64,000 nt of DNA from Bacillota bacterium (lineage in GTDB: Bacteria; Bacillota; Clostridia; Acetivibrionales; DSM-1351): assembly GCA_023409265.1 (NCBI GenBank), contig JAEYHZ010000004.1, forward strand, positions 434,001 to 498,000. The letters run 5' to 3'. The translations under genes were made by a program, and so were the position numbers. A model generated the notes under the pieces. The model did no database searches. It had not been told where the DNA came from and saw only the letters and a program-made list of their open reading frames with translations. Below, piece after piece: positions 17,198 through 26,102 of the stretch; the stretch's first letter is position 1, and the number at the start of each line of letters is the position of its first letter.

Positions 17198-18300
17198 GTC
17201 TCTCCTTTAACATATCCCTCTACCAGGATATCCTCATCAAATCTGCTTACTTCCAACTTCTCAAGTTTAATTGCATCTTTCATCAAAGGTATGCCCTCAC
17301 CCTCCACAGGAGTTTTGGCATTCTTTCCTCCGATAATTTTTGCAGCAATAAAAATCATTATTTTATCTACTATTCCAGAATTCAAAGCAGCCGCATTCAA
17401 GCCTCCTCCCCCTTCCAGGAGGACGCTGTCAATTTCAGACAAGTACAATTCATCCATAAGCCTTTTGAGATCAACATGTCCATCCTGACCATCCAGTTTT
17501 AAAATCCGTACCCCTTTGTCAAGGAGCTGTTTTTCCTTTTCTGCCCCCATTGCTGATGTAGTGGCGATTATTACTCCTGCTGAAGACTGTATATTTATAA
17601 CCTGACTGTTTACAGGTATAACTCCCTTACTATCAACAATGATTCTGACCGGGTCCTTTCCTTTTTTGTCATTTAACCTTGTGGTAAGGGAAGGGTTATC
17701 GGTCATTACTGTGTTTACTCCTGCCATTACAGCCGAGACCCTGTCCCGTATAGAGTGAACCTGCTGTCTGGAACTTTCCCCCGATATCCATTTGGAATCT
17801 CCACAGGCTGAAGCAATTTTACCATCAAGAGTCATTGCAGTTTTCATAATTACAAAGGGTCGTTTAGAGGTTATATACTTTATAAATATTTCGTTGAGCT
17901 TTACTGCTTCCTGTTGAAGAACGCCTGTAACGGTTTCAATTCCTGCAGCCTGAAGCAGCTTTATTCCCCTTCCAGAAACCTTTGGGTTAGGGTCTTCCAT
18001 ACCTATTACCACCTTGCTGATTCCCTCTTTTATAATTCTTTCTACACAGGGAGGTGTTCTTCCGTAATGCGAACAGGGTTCAAGATTTACATAAAGCGTC
18101 CCTCCCATTACACTGCTCCCTGCATTACCAAAAGCCGCCACCTCGGCATGTGGGCCTCCCGGCATTTCATGGTATCCCTCTGTCACTATTTCTCCGTTCT
18201 TTACAATTAGCGCTCCCACCAGTGGATTGGGGTTTGTTTTCCCCCATCCTCTCTTTGCAAGATCCAAGACTCTTTTCATATAAAATTCATGAGTTCCCAT
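17179..18300 (-). CDS. ribD: Bifunctional pyrimidine deaminase/reductase
   Basis: 373 aa from the ATG at 18300 (AGGAG 8 nt upstream; a TTG at 18306 is not needed). The N-terminal deaminase domain has the zinc motif PHAEVAA and then EPCSHYGRTPPC. The C-terminal reductase domain contains TLDGKIA, DSKWIS and the glycine-rich LLEGGGGLNAAAL. It catalyses the second and third steps of riboflavin synthesis. First gene of the operon, behind an FMN riboswitch and its terminator. Confidence 0.97.
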   Translation of the reverse strand: MGTHEFYMKRVLDLAKRGWGKTNPNPLVGALIVKNGEIVTEGYHEMPGGPHAEVAAFGNAGSSVMGGTLYVNLEPCSHYGRTPPCVERIIKEGISKVVIGMEDPNPKVSGRGIKLLQAAGIETVTGVLQQEAVKLNEIFIKYITSKRPFVIMKTAMTLDGKIASACGDSKWISGESSRQQVHSIRDRVSAVMAGVNTVMTDNPSLTTRLNDKKGKDPVRIIVDSKGVIPVNSQVINIQSSAGVIIATTSAMGAEKEKQLLDKGVRILKLDGQDGHVDLKRLMDELYLSEIDSVLLEGGGGLNAAALNSGIVDKIMIFIAAKIIGGKNAKTPVEGEGIPLMKDAIKLEKLEVSRFDEDILVEGYVKGETCLQEL

Positions 18301-18352
18301 TGGCAATTCTCCTGTAAATAAGTAATATCATAAATATCAAACCAACAAGGCA

Positions 18353-18394
18353 ATAAAAACACAAAGTCCCTGGAAGTATACTACTCCCAGGGAC
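18353..18394 (-). terminator. FMN-riboswitch expression-platform terminator
   Basis: The minus strand reads GTCCCTGG, a 13-nt loop, CCAGGGAC and then TTTGTGTTTTT. It lies between the FMN aptamer and ribD, as expected for transcription attenuation when FMN is bound. Confidence 0.9.
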
Positions 18395-18412
18395 AAAAAT
18401 ACATAAAAAATA

Positions 18413-18557
18413 CACTATCTTCCATCCAGACTGTACTGTCGGCTCCGGAATCTGACCGGATCTGCTTTCGCTCGCGGGCTCGCATTAAGGAACAGCTAAT
18501 TAATAACTCTCCATTATTGCCTACCGCCGGTAAGGAATTTCACCTATCCCTGAAGTG
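18413..18557 (-). promoter_or_regulatory. FMN riboswitch (RFN element)
   Basis: Conserved RFN segments occur in order on the minus strand: AGGTGAAATTCCTTACCGGC, GCGAGCCCGCGAGC, AGATCCGGTCAGATTCCGGA, GCCGACAGT and AGTCTGGATGG. It lies 113 bp upstream of ribD and is followed by an intrinsic terminator, so FMN is predicted to switch off the whole rib operon by premature termination. Confidence 0.97.
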
Positions 18558-18591
18558 TTTGTTATACACCAAATATTATTCAATTATTTTG

Positions 18592-18621
18592 AATATAGCA
18601 TTAAAGTATAATTAATGTCAA
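18592..18621 (-). promoter_or_regulatory. Sigma-A-type promoter of the rib operon
   Basis: On the minus strand, TTGACA (18616-18621) and TATATT (18592-18597) are separated by 18 bp. They lie ~35 bp upstream of the first conserved segment of the FMN aptamer. Good match to the housekeeping consensus. Confidence 0.8.
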
Positions 18622-18689
18622 GTCTGACTTTGTTTATTATAAAATAAATATTTCCTTCATGTTATTTGTTTTTCTCAGCGATTACAAAA

Positions 18690-20906
18690 TCATTTACCTT
18701 TATAGGCATACCTTAATATGTTATCTATATTATTCACCAGATGCCTCTGTGCTGCTGTATCATACAAGTTTTGTTTATAATTTTCATACTTTTCCCTATT
18801 TTTTATTATAGTCACAATGCCTGTTTCCTGTCCCCTTGCTGTCGCAACCTTTGTATTTTTTCCATCTGCCGTTTCAATCTCCAGATATCCCTCACTCAGT
18901 AAAAAATCGGCCATTTTTATTGCTGATACTTTTGAAAAGTTATTTTTCAAAAGCAGATAGTTCACTTTGTCAGCAAATAAACTAATAGTCACAGGCTCCT
19001 CGGAAAATTCAATTTGTTCCCTAATTAACGTACATACTTCATCAAGAGTGTAATCTTTTTCATCTGCTTCAGGCTTTTGGGAATCTCTACAGCTAGCTAT
19101 CAACTCCAAAAATTCATTTCCATAAGCCTCCAATTTAACTTTTCCAACACCGGATACCTGTAGAAATTCTTCAGAATTTGCAGGCATTTTACTGCACATA
19201 TCCACCAGGGTGGCATCAGAAAAAATTACAAAGGCAGGAACATGTTTTTGTTGAGCCAACTTAAATCTAAGTTCTTTGAGTTTAGTAAGCAAAGCATTAT
19301 TAACTGAAATTTTATTTTTTGTCTTACTCATTGGAGGCTGTTGTTCTTTCAATGCCTTCATCATCAGTTTCTCACCATCAAACATTACATTTCTTGACTT
19401 TTCTGTCAGCTTTACCTGCGGAAATTCGGTATTAGTCAACCATAAGTATTCATAAAGAACCAAATGATTAATAATATCGCGAATGTGCTTTTCCTGCATT
19501 CCAGCCATTATACCATAAGTCTTTATCTTGTCCAGGCCAAATTTCAATACCTTTTCGGATTTGCTGCCGCGGAGGGTATCAATTACCATTTTGATACCGT
19601 ATCGCTCATTCATTCTTGCAATACATGACATAATCTTCCTGGCATCTTCGGTTATATCTATCTCTTCAAAATTTGTATTGCAGTTGCTGCAGTTCCCGCA
19701 AAAACTTGAGGTCTCATCACCAAAATAGCTTAATATATATTCTCTTAAGCAATCTGTACTATGGCAATAGTATGTAATTTGCTTTAAACGTTCTCTGTCC
19801 TTTTCTTTCACTTTTTCTGAAATTTCAGCATCTAAATCACTATTTTCATTTGAACTGTCGATGAGTATCTGATTTGTCACTACATCCTGGCCGCCGTAGA
19901 GCAAAATACAATCTGCAGTTGAACCGTCACGGCCGGCTCTCCCGGCCTCCTGATAATAGCTCTCAAGATTTTTGGGCATGTTGTAATGAATAACAAAGGA
20001 TACATTGCTTTTGTCAATCCCCATACCGAAGGCATTTGTTGCAACCATTACCGACCTTGTGTCATACAAAAAATCATCCTGATTCTGCGAGCGTTCATTT
20101 TCAGTCAAGCCCGCATGATATCTGGTAGCATTGAATTTATCCTCAATCAATTTATCACATACTTCTTCAACTGTCTTTCGGGTGGAACAGTAAATAATTC
20201 CGCTTTTATTTGGATTTTCCTTTAAATATTTTAAAGCCGCCTTGTACTTGTCGACAGGTTTTTGGACCTCAAAATACAGGTTTTCACGGTTAAAACCCGT
20301 TACCAGCTCAAAGGGATTTTTTAACTTCAGAAGGTTGGCAATATCCTCCTTGACCTCCTTGGTAGCAGTTGCTGTAAATGCCGACAAGACCGGCCTTTTT
20401 GGCAATTTATCAATAAATTCACTGATTTTAAGATAGCCGGGCCTGAAATTTTGTCCCCATTGTGATACACAATGAGCTTCATCAATTGTTACCATTGAAA
20501 TATCGGAGTTTATTGAAAACTCTAAAAATTCATTTGTATCAAGTCTTTCGGGAGCTATATATATGATTTTGTATTTGCCTGACTTTGCATTCTCCAATGC
20601 CTTGGCAATCTGATTGTTATTAAGTGTAGAGTTAATAAATGCAGCCGGAATTCCACTTGTATTAAGAGACTGCACCTGATCTTTCATGAGAGATATAAGA
20701 GGTGATATAACAAGTGTCATACCATTGAATAAAAGTGCCGGAACCTGAAAGCACAGAGACTTGCCCGCTCCGGTTGGCATTATTCCAAGAACATCCTTTC
20801 CGCTTAAAATTTGATCAATCAGTTTTTCCTGGCCTTCACGAAAAGAATCATAGCCAAAATATTCCTTTAAGATTTGTTTCTTATGCACCTTAGTACTCCA
20901 ATCCAT
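18690..20906 (-). CDS. recQ: ATP-dependent DNA helicase RecQ
   Basis: 738 aa. Superfamily-2 helicase motifs are intact: TGAGKS at 45-50, DEAH at 142-145, FTATA, and QEAGRAGRDG (motif VI). A RecQ zinc-binding set (YCHSTDCLREYILSYFGD…CGNCSNC) is followed by a winged-helix region. An HRDC domain comes after that (~residues 540-610, VPAFVIFSDATLVDMC), and then a C-terminal extension. It unwinds forked and duplex DNA in recombination and repair. The ribosome-binding site is weak. It is a stand-alone gene downstream of psuG's terminator region. Confidence 0.95.
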   Translation of the reverse strand: MDWSTKVHKKQILKEYFGYDSFREGQEKLIDQILSGKDVLGIMPTGAGKSLCFQVPALLFNGMTLVISPLISLMKDQVQSLNTSGIPAAFINSTLNNNQIAKALENAKSGKYKIIYIAPERLDTNEFLEFSINSDISMVTIDEAHCVSQWGQNFRPGYLKISEFIDKLPKRPVLSAFTATATKEVKEDIANLLKLKNPFELVTGFNRENLYFEVQKPVDKYKAALKYLKENPNKSGIIYCSTRKTVEEVCDKLIEDKFNATRYHAGLTENERSQNQDDFLYDTRSVMVATNAFGMGIDKSNVSFVIHYNMPKNLESYYQEAGRAGRDGSTADCILLYGGQDVVTNQILIDSSNENSDLDAEISEKVKEKDRERLKQITYYCHSTDCLREYILSYFGDETSSFCGNCSNCNTNFEEIDITEDARKIMSCIARMNERYGIKMVIDTLRGSKSEKVLKFGLDKIKTYGIMAGMQEKHIRDIINHLVLYEYLWLTNTEFPQVKLTEKSRNVMFDGEKLMMKALKEQQPPMSKTKNKISVNNALLTKLKELRFKLAQQKHVPAFVIFSDATLVDMCSKMPANSEEFLQVSGVGKVKLEAYGNEFLELIASCRDSQKPEADEKDYTLDEVCTLIREQIEFSEEPVTISLFADKVNYLLLKNNFSKVSAIKMADFLLSEGYLEIETADGKNTKVATARGQETGIVTIIKNREKYENYKQNLYDTAAQRHLVNNIDNILRYAYKGK

Positions 20907-21049
20907 TTCTGATATTAAAATTATTCAACTAAATATTTCGCGAAGCTTCGCATTATCTATAAGTATATCAGTTGTACCAAACAAGCTCAACTTTACAGGT
21001 CAAAAACTAAACTATATGTTGTTTAATTTTCTCAAAAATTCCCTGAACA

Positions 21050-21086
21050 ACAAGAAAGAGTGCTCAGGCCTGGCCTGTCGCACCCT
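21050..21086 (-). terminator. Terminator of the psuK-psuG unit
   Basis: The minus strand reads GGGTGC…GCACTC with an inner CAGGCC/GGCCTG stem, then TTTCTTGTT. It lies 44 bp after the psuG stop. The U-run is interrupted. Confidence 0.6.
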
Positions 21087-21129
21087 AGCTTACATTCATG
21101 GTTATAATTAAGAAGCAGGACTGAATATT

Positions 21130-22047
21130 TTAAAGCTTGCTTAATTCTACTGCAATACGGGCTCCTATTTTTGCATTATTATAAACGAGCTTAATATTTG
21201 AATCCAGGCTTGCACCTTCTGTTAATTCCTTTACCTTTGCCAGCAAAAACGGTGTGCTGGCTTTTCCCTTAATCCCTTTTTCATCAGCTTCTTTTAGGGC
21301 ATCCGCTATTGCCTTGTTTATTACATCAGGATTCATTTCATACCCCTCAGGTATGGGATTGGCAATAACTGCGCCGCCTTTAAGTCCCAAATCCCATTTG
21401 GTTTTCAAGGCTTCTGCAAGTTCCTTTGGGGTATCGACTCTGTAATCTACTCCAAAACCGCTTTTTGAAGTGTAGAAGGCCGGCAGTTCGTCGGTCCCGA
21501 ACCCAACCACAGGCACACCCTGAGTTTCAAGATATTCCAATGTAAGTCCAATATCCAGAATGGATTTGGCTCCTGCACAAATTACTGCCACATCAGTATG
21601 CGCCAATTCCTGCAAGTCTGCAGAGATATCAAAGGTTTCCTGTGCACCTCGGTGAACTCCGCCAATACCTCCGGTAGCAAATATCTTTATTCCGGCAAGG
21701 CTGGCTATTATCATGGTTGATGCCACAGTTGTCGCCCCGTCCAGGCCTTTGGCCAGGACAAAAGGTATGTCTCTCCGGCTTGTTTTTACAACCTCAGTGC
21801 TGCCTTTTCCGATATACTCAATTTCTTCCGATGTCAAACCAACCTTTAATTTACCTTTAATTATGGCTATGGTGGCAGGAATTGCTCCGTTATCCCTTAC
21901 AATTCTTTCTACATTCAGGGCTGTTTCCACATTCTTTGGATATGGCATTCCGTGAGAAATAATGGTAGATTCAAGAGCTACTACTGCTTTCCCCTCTTCC
22001 AAAGCCCTTTTTACTTCGGGGTTGATGTCTAAATATTTTTCTAACAT
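21130..22047 (-). CDS. psuG: Pseudouridine-5'-phosphate glycosidase
   Basis: 305 aa, the family's usual length. It splits pseudouridine 5'-phosphate reversibly to uracil and ribose 5-phosphate. Characteristic stretches are VALESTIISHGMPYP at the N-terminus, GATTVASTM, FATGGIGGVHRGA and CAGAKSILDIG. Its ATG lies inside the end of the upstream kinase gene (7-bp overlap) with GAAGGAG just before it, so the two are translationally coupled. Together they form a complete pseudouridine salvage pathway. Confidence 0.97.
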   Translation of the reverse strand: MLEKYLDINPEVKRALEEGKAVVALESTIISHGMPYPKNVETALNVERIVRDNGAIPATIAIIKGKLKVGLTSEEIEYIGKGSTEVVKTSRRDIPFVLAKGLDGATTVASTMIIASLAGIKIFATGGIGGVHRGAQETFDISADLQELAHTDVAVICAGAKSILDIGLTLEYLETQGVPVVGFGTDELPAFYTSKSGFGVDYRVDTPKELAEALKTKWDLGLKGGAVIANPIPEGYEMNPDVINKAIADALKEADEKGIKGKASTPFLLAKVKELTEGASLDSNIKLVYNNAKIGARIAVELSKL

Positions 22048-23135
22048 AATCCTATCTCCTTCATTCTTTTATTTACATTTTCCTGTGAAATATTTGGATT
22101 TATTGTCTCTTCATGGCTTAATGCCAAAATTGCTGCAGTCATTGAAAAACGCGTGCTTTGCTCAATACCATAGTTATTGAAATGGCAGAATGCCAAAGCA
22201 GCTACAAAGGCATCCCCGGCTCCGGTGGCATTTACAACTTTTACCTCGGGATTTGCAATCAGCTTGTGATTATGTCCATCGTTAAAGAATACACCGTCCT
22301 TCCCAAGTGTTATAAATACATTTTTAACACCCTTGTTCAAAAAGTACTCTGATGCCTTCAGCATATCATTAGTGTTGTGGATTTTAATCCCTGAAAGCAG
22401 TTCTGCCTCAATCCTATTTGGCTTTATTGTATGGAAAGCACCAATTTTATTCTTAATTTTTAATGCTTTGGTACTTGAAACAGTGTCCAGGAAAAATTCT
22501 GTATTCTTGAAATTATCAAGGACGTAGTTGATCACCGAGTCGGGAATATTGGTGTCTATTACGCAGAGCTTTGAATTTTCAACAACCTGCCTTTTATCCT
22601 GAATAAAATCAATTGATATTTCATTAAAAATATCCATATGAGAAATTGCAGCCTTCATATCGCCTTTTTCATCAAGAATCGCTAAATACGTAGATGTGGG
22701 CACCTGGGACATAATGAGAGAACTTTTCATATCAAGACCAATTGCATTTGCATGATCAATAATTTTCTTTCCATAGATATCTTCTCCAACAGCGCTGATG
22801 AGTTTTGTTGAAACACCCAGATGCACCAGATTTTCGGCAATATTTCTGCCTACACCGCCAAGACTTATCTTGACCTTACCGGGATTGGAATCCTGCAGTA
22901 TAAGGTTCTTTTCCGGAAAGCCAGTAATATCAATATTGGATCCGCCTAAAACACTGACATAGTCATCCTGCTTCAGAATATAACCTTTTCCTATAATCAA
23001 CCCTTTTTTTATAAGGTTAGTAATGTGCACAGCAACCGAAGAGCGGGTAATTCCAAGTGCAGAAGCCAGTTCATTCTGTGAAATGGCAGGATTTTTACTG
23101 ATTAAGTCCAGCAATTCTTTTTCTCTATTAGTCAT
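22041..23135 (-). CDS. psuK: PfkB-family pseudouridine kinase with N-terminal winged helix
   Basis: 364 aa from the ATG at 23135 (GAGG 9 nt upstream). Residues 1-55 are a MarR/Lrp-like winged helix (AISQNELASALGITRSSVAV). The rest is a ribokinase-fold PfkB kinase with the glycine-rich GGVGRNIAENL and the catalytic signature NATGAGDAF. The overlap with psuG strongly indicates pseudouridine as substrate. The fused DNA-binding domain suggests a kinase that also regulates its own operon; that is inference from domain content. Confidence 0.9.
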   Translation of the reverse strand: MTNREKELLDLISKNPAISQNELASALGITRSSVAVHITNLIKKGLIIGKGYILKQDDYVSVLGGSNIDITGFPEKNLILQDSNPGKVKISLGGVGRNIAENLVHLGVSTKLISAVGEDIYGKKIIDHANAIGLDMKSSLIMSQVPTSTYLAILDEKGDMKAAISHMDIFNEISIDFIQDKRQVVENSKLCVIDTNIPDSVINYVLDNFKNTEFFLDTVSSTKALKIKNKIGAFHTIKPNRIEAELLSGIKIHNTNDMLKASEYFLNKGVKNVFITLGKDGVFFNDGHNHKLIANPEVKVVNATGAGDAFVAALAFCHFNNYGIEQSTRFSMTAAILALSHEETINPNISQENVNKRMKEIGLC

Positions 23136-23244
23136 ATGCTCGTCCCTCATAAACATTTGCTTATTAACTAAACTTTAGCTTAATCTCATATTATCATAAA
23201 ACTCATAGGATTACAAGGTAATAGGGAGCAAATTTTTTTAGCGC

Positions 23245-23278
23245 AAAAAAGCAGAGACATCCAATAACATCTCTGCTT
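23245..23278 (-). terminator. Intrinsic terminator of the FGGY kinase gene
   Basis: The minus strand reads AAGCAGAGATGT, a short loop, ACATCTCTGCTT and TTTTGCGC. A stem of ~11 bp with a U-run, 70 bp after the kinase stop. Confidence 0.8.
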
Positions 23279-23349
23279 CCCTTATCTTATACCACTTAGG
23301 TCAAAAGAAAATTCTACTAGCAGTAAAACTTTCTTATCTCCCCGTTATA

Positions 23350-24957
23350 TTATTTTAAGTTATCAACTGCAGCTCTTTCTATGGCCAATCCCTGAGTGTA
23401 GCGTTTCATAAATTCATTGAATCCGGCAACATCAGCAGGATTTGGAGCGACAGAACTACCCTCTTTTCCAGCGAAAACCTTCTGCTTCAGGAAATCTCCC
23501 AATGATTCCTTTTCTCCACGGTTGATCATATAGGATGCAAGGAGCGCTATACCCCAGGCTCCGCCTTCCCCGGCAGTTTCCATGATTGACACGGGAACAT
23601 TAACCGCAGCAGCCATAATTCTCTGCCCCACTTCCTTTGTCTTGAAGAACCCTCCATGACCCAGGATTTCATCCACCTTGACATTTTCCTTTTCAAAAAG
23701 GATATTCAGACCTGTTTTAAGAGCACCCAGAGCAGTAAACAAATTTACCCTTATAAAATTAGCAAGGTTGAAGTTGCTGTTTGATGATCTTACAAACATT
23801 GGCCGGCCTTCCTCAAAATGAGTAATATGTTCACCTGAAATATATCCGTATGCCAATAAGCCTCCGCAATCGGGATCACCCTGCAGTGCCATACCAAGCA
23901 GAGTATCATACAGTTTGGGTTTACTTACATCCATGCCCATTGCTTTGATTGCTTCAGCAAACAAGCCAATCCATGCGTCGTAATCTGAAGTACAATTGTT
24001 GGAATGTGCCATGGCAACGAGTTTGCCATCAGGTGTAGTAACCAGGTCAATCTCTGAATATGCCCTGGAAAGTTCCTTTTCAAGTACGATCATGGCAAAA
24101 ACCGATGTACCCGCAGATACATTACCTGTACGAGCAGCTACGCTGTTAGTTGCAACCATGCCTGTTCCGGCATCACCTTCCGGAGGACAGAGTGGAATAC
24201 CGGCTTGCAGTTCTCCTGTAACATCCAGGAGCTTAGCACCTTCTGCTGTGAGTTCTCCGGCTTTTTCACCGGCAACCAGAACAGTCGGAAGTATATTTTC
24301 AAGTTTCCATGGAAGATTTTTTGAACCAATTAGCTCATTGAATTGATTAATCAACTGCTTATTATAGTCCCTGGTGTTAAGGTCAATTGGGAAAACACCA
24401 GATGCTTCGCCAACTCCAAGAACTTTCTGTCCGGTCAGCTTCCAATGTATATAGCCTGCCAGTGTTGTCATAAAATCAATGTCAGCTATATGTTTTTCAT
24501 TATTTAAAATTGCCTGATAAAGGTGTGCAATACTCCATCTTTGTGGAATAGGATAATTAAACAATCCTGTTAGAGCATCTGATGCCTGACCGGTAATGTT
24601 ATTACGCCATGTGCGGAACGGTGTCAGTTGATTGTCATTCTTATCAAAAACCATATATCCATGCATCATACCGCTGAAACCGATAGCCCCGGTTGTCTTA
24701 ACCGAAACTCCGTATTGGTCCCGGACATTGTTGGCCATTTTCTGATAGCTGCTCTGTACACCTTTCCAAATGTCATCTATACTGTAAGTCCAAACATTAT
24801 TCACATAACTGTTTTCCCAGTCATGGCTTCCTGTGGCAATCGGGGCATTATCTGAACCAATGAGGACCGTTTTGATTCTGGTGGATCCCAGTTCAATTCC
24901 GATTACTGTCTGGCCGTTAATAATAGCATTTTTTACATCATTCAACTCTAAACTCAT
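23350..24957 (-). CDS. FGGY-family carbohydrate kinase (xylulokinase-like)
   Basis: 535 aa, slightly longer than the ~500 of typical xylulokinases. The N-terminal phosphate-binding loop is VIGIELGSTRIKTVLI (residues ~18-33). GFSGMMHGYMVFD corresponds to the sugar-contacting MHG motif of xylulokinases. The second domain holds GTSVFAM, and GHGGFFKT near residue 435. It phosphorylates a pentulose or related sugar. GGAGG precedes the ATG, and a terminator follows. No sugar isomerase or transporter lies next to it, so the sugar cannot be named. Confidence 0.85.
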   Translation of the reverse strand: MSLELNDVKNAIINGQTVIGIELGSTRIKTVLIGSDNAPIATGSHDWENSYVNNVWTYSIDDIWKGVQSSYQKMANNVRDQYGVSVKTTGAIGFSGMMHGYMVFDKNDNQLTPFRTWRNNITGQASDALTGLFNYPIPQRWSIAHLYQAILNNEKHIADIDFMTTLAGYIHWKLTGQKVLGVGEASGVFPIDLNTRDYNKQLINQFNELIGSKNLPWKLENILPTVLVAGEKAGELTAEGAKLLDVTGELQAGIPLCPPEGDAGTGMVATNSVAARTGNVSAGTSVFAMIVLEKELSRAYSEIDLVTTPDGKLVAMAHSNNCTSDYDAWIGLFAEAIKAMGMDVSKPKLYDTLLGMALQGDPDCGGLLAYGYISGEHITHFEEGRPMFVRSSNSNFNLANFIRVNLFTALGALKTGLNILFEKENVKVDEILGHGGFFKTKEVGQRIMAAAVNVPVSIMETAGEGGAWGIALLASYMINRGEKESLGDFLKQKVFAGKEGSSVAPNPADVAGFNEFMKRYTQGLAIERAAVDNLK

Positions 24958-25236
24958 TGTTTTATCCTCCTATATATTCATCATCAAATAAATAACTATT
25001 TTATTAATTAATTTATATTATTGTAAATCAATAGTCAAGCTTAATAAGAAATTCTTCAGCAACAATATCCGGTATTTAGTTTATAATATACATTCTTTCT
25101 AAAATGCATCTGACCAACTCATACTATACCCTATCTTTGGCGTATACTAAGGTATGAGAAAAAATAACCGTTCAAGGAATCGAAAGTTATTATTTGGTCA
25201 TTCCTAAATATAAAAATTACAAAGCCGGAGAACATT

Positions 25237-25962
25237 ATGAATTTATATGAAAAATGGGCCCTACAGGAATTAAGGAAATGGCAGCAGGAAATGTTGAGGA
25301 TGCCTACTATAGCTGATCGTCTCAGTAAGGGAATTCAAAACAAAGTCAATGGCATCATTCCTGAAAAAGCCCACAGTGTTATTACTGAAACTATAAAAAC
25401 CATGGTTAGAGGGGTGTTGTTCGGCTCGGAACTCACCACAGGAACACCCCTGTTTAATGCCTCACTGGAAGAGCGTGAATACATTATAAAAGACAAGATC
25501 AGTTTTTATAAAAGAACCGCTGCCGTTAGCGGTGCCTGGACAGGATCGGGAGGTATATTTCTCGGAATGGCAGACTTCCCCATCCTTTTAAGCCTGAAGC
25601 TTAAATTTCTTTTTGAGGCAGCTTCAATATATGGGTTTGATGTGGCCGACTATAAGGAACGTTTGTATATACTTTATATATTCCAGCTTGCGTTTTCCAG
25701 CCGGCAGAGAACCACTGAAATATATCAGAATGTATTCAATTGGAAGAGTTATTCCGGTATGCTTCCGGAAGACATCAATTCTTTTGACTGGAGAACCTTC
25801 CAGCAGGAATACAGAGACTATATAGATCTTGCAAAAATGCTGCAGCTTGTTCCTGTGATCGGTGCGGCGGTGGGAGCTGTTGCAAATTACCGTCTCATGG
25901 ACAAACTTGGTGAGACAGCTATAAATGCATACAGGCTGAGACTGCTTGACCCAAGTCAGTGA
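25237..25962 (+). CDS. EcsC-family protein
   Basis: 241 aa, close to the family's normal size. Residues ~85-125 have the EcsC hallmark (GAWTGSGGIFLGMADFPILL) followed by FLFEAASIYGFD. A second small hydrophobic stretch, VPVIGAAVGAVANYRLM, lies near the C-terminus. EcsC proteins are membrane-associated with unknown biochemistry; in Bacillus they are encoded with the EcsAB exporter that affects secretion and competence. No ABC exporter is adjacent here. CGGAG precedes the ATG. Confidence 0.85.
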   Translation: MNLYEKWALQELRKWQQEMLRMPTIADRLSKGIQNKVNGIIPEKAHSVITETIKTMVRGVLFGSELTTGTPLFNASLEEREYIIKDKISFYKRTAAVSGAWTGSGGIFLGMADFPILLSLKLKFLFEAASIYGFDVADYKERLYILYIFQLAFSSRQRTTEIYQNVFNWKSYSGMLPEDINSFDWRTFQQEYRDYIDLAKMLQLVPVIGAAVGAVANYRLMDKLGETAINAYRLRLLDPSQ

Positions 25963-26102
25963 TCTTGATTTTAGCGTTTAACTAATAATTAATCTCATTT
26001 CTTTTGAACTAATATACAGTCCGCATTTGGCATGGTAAAATATTTATTAAATGGCTTAACATGGATTGTAAAGAAACTCAGAAGAAAAGGGGTAAATAAA
26101 AT

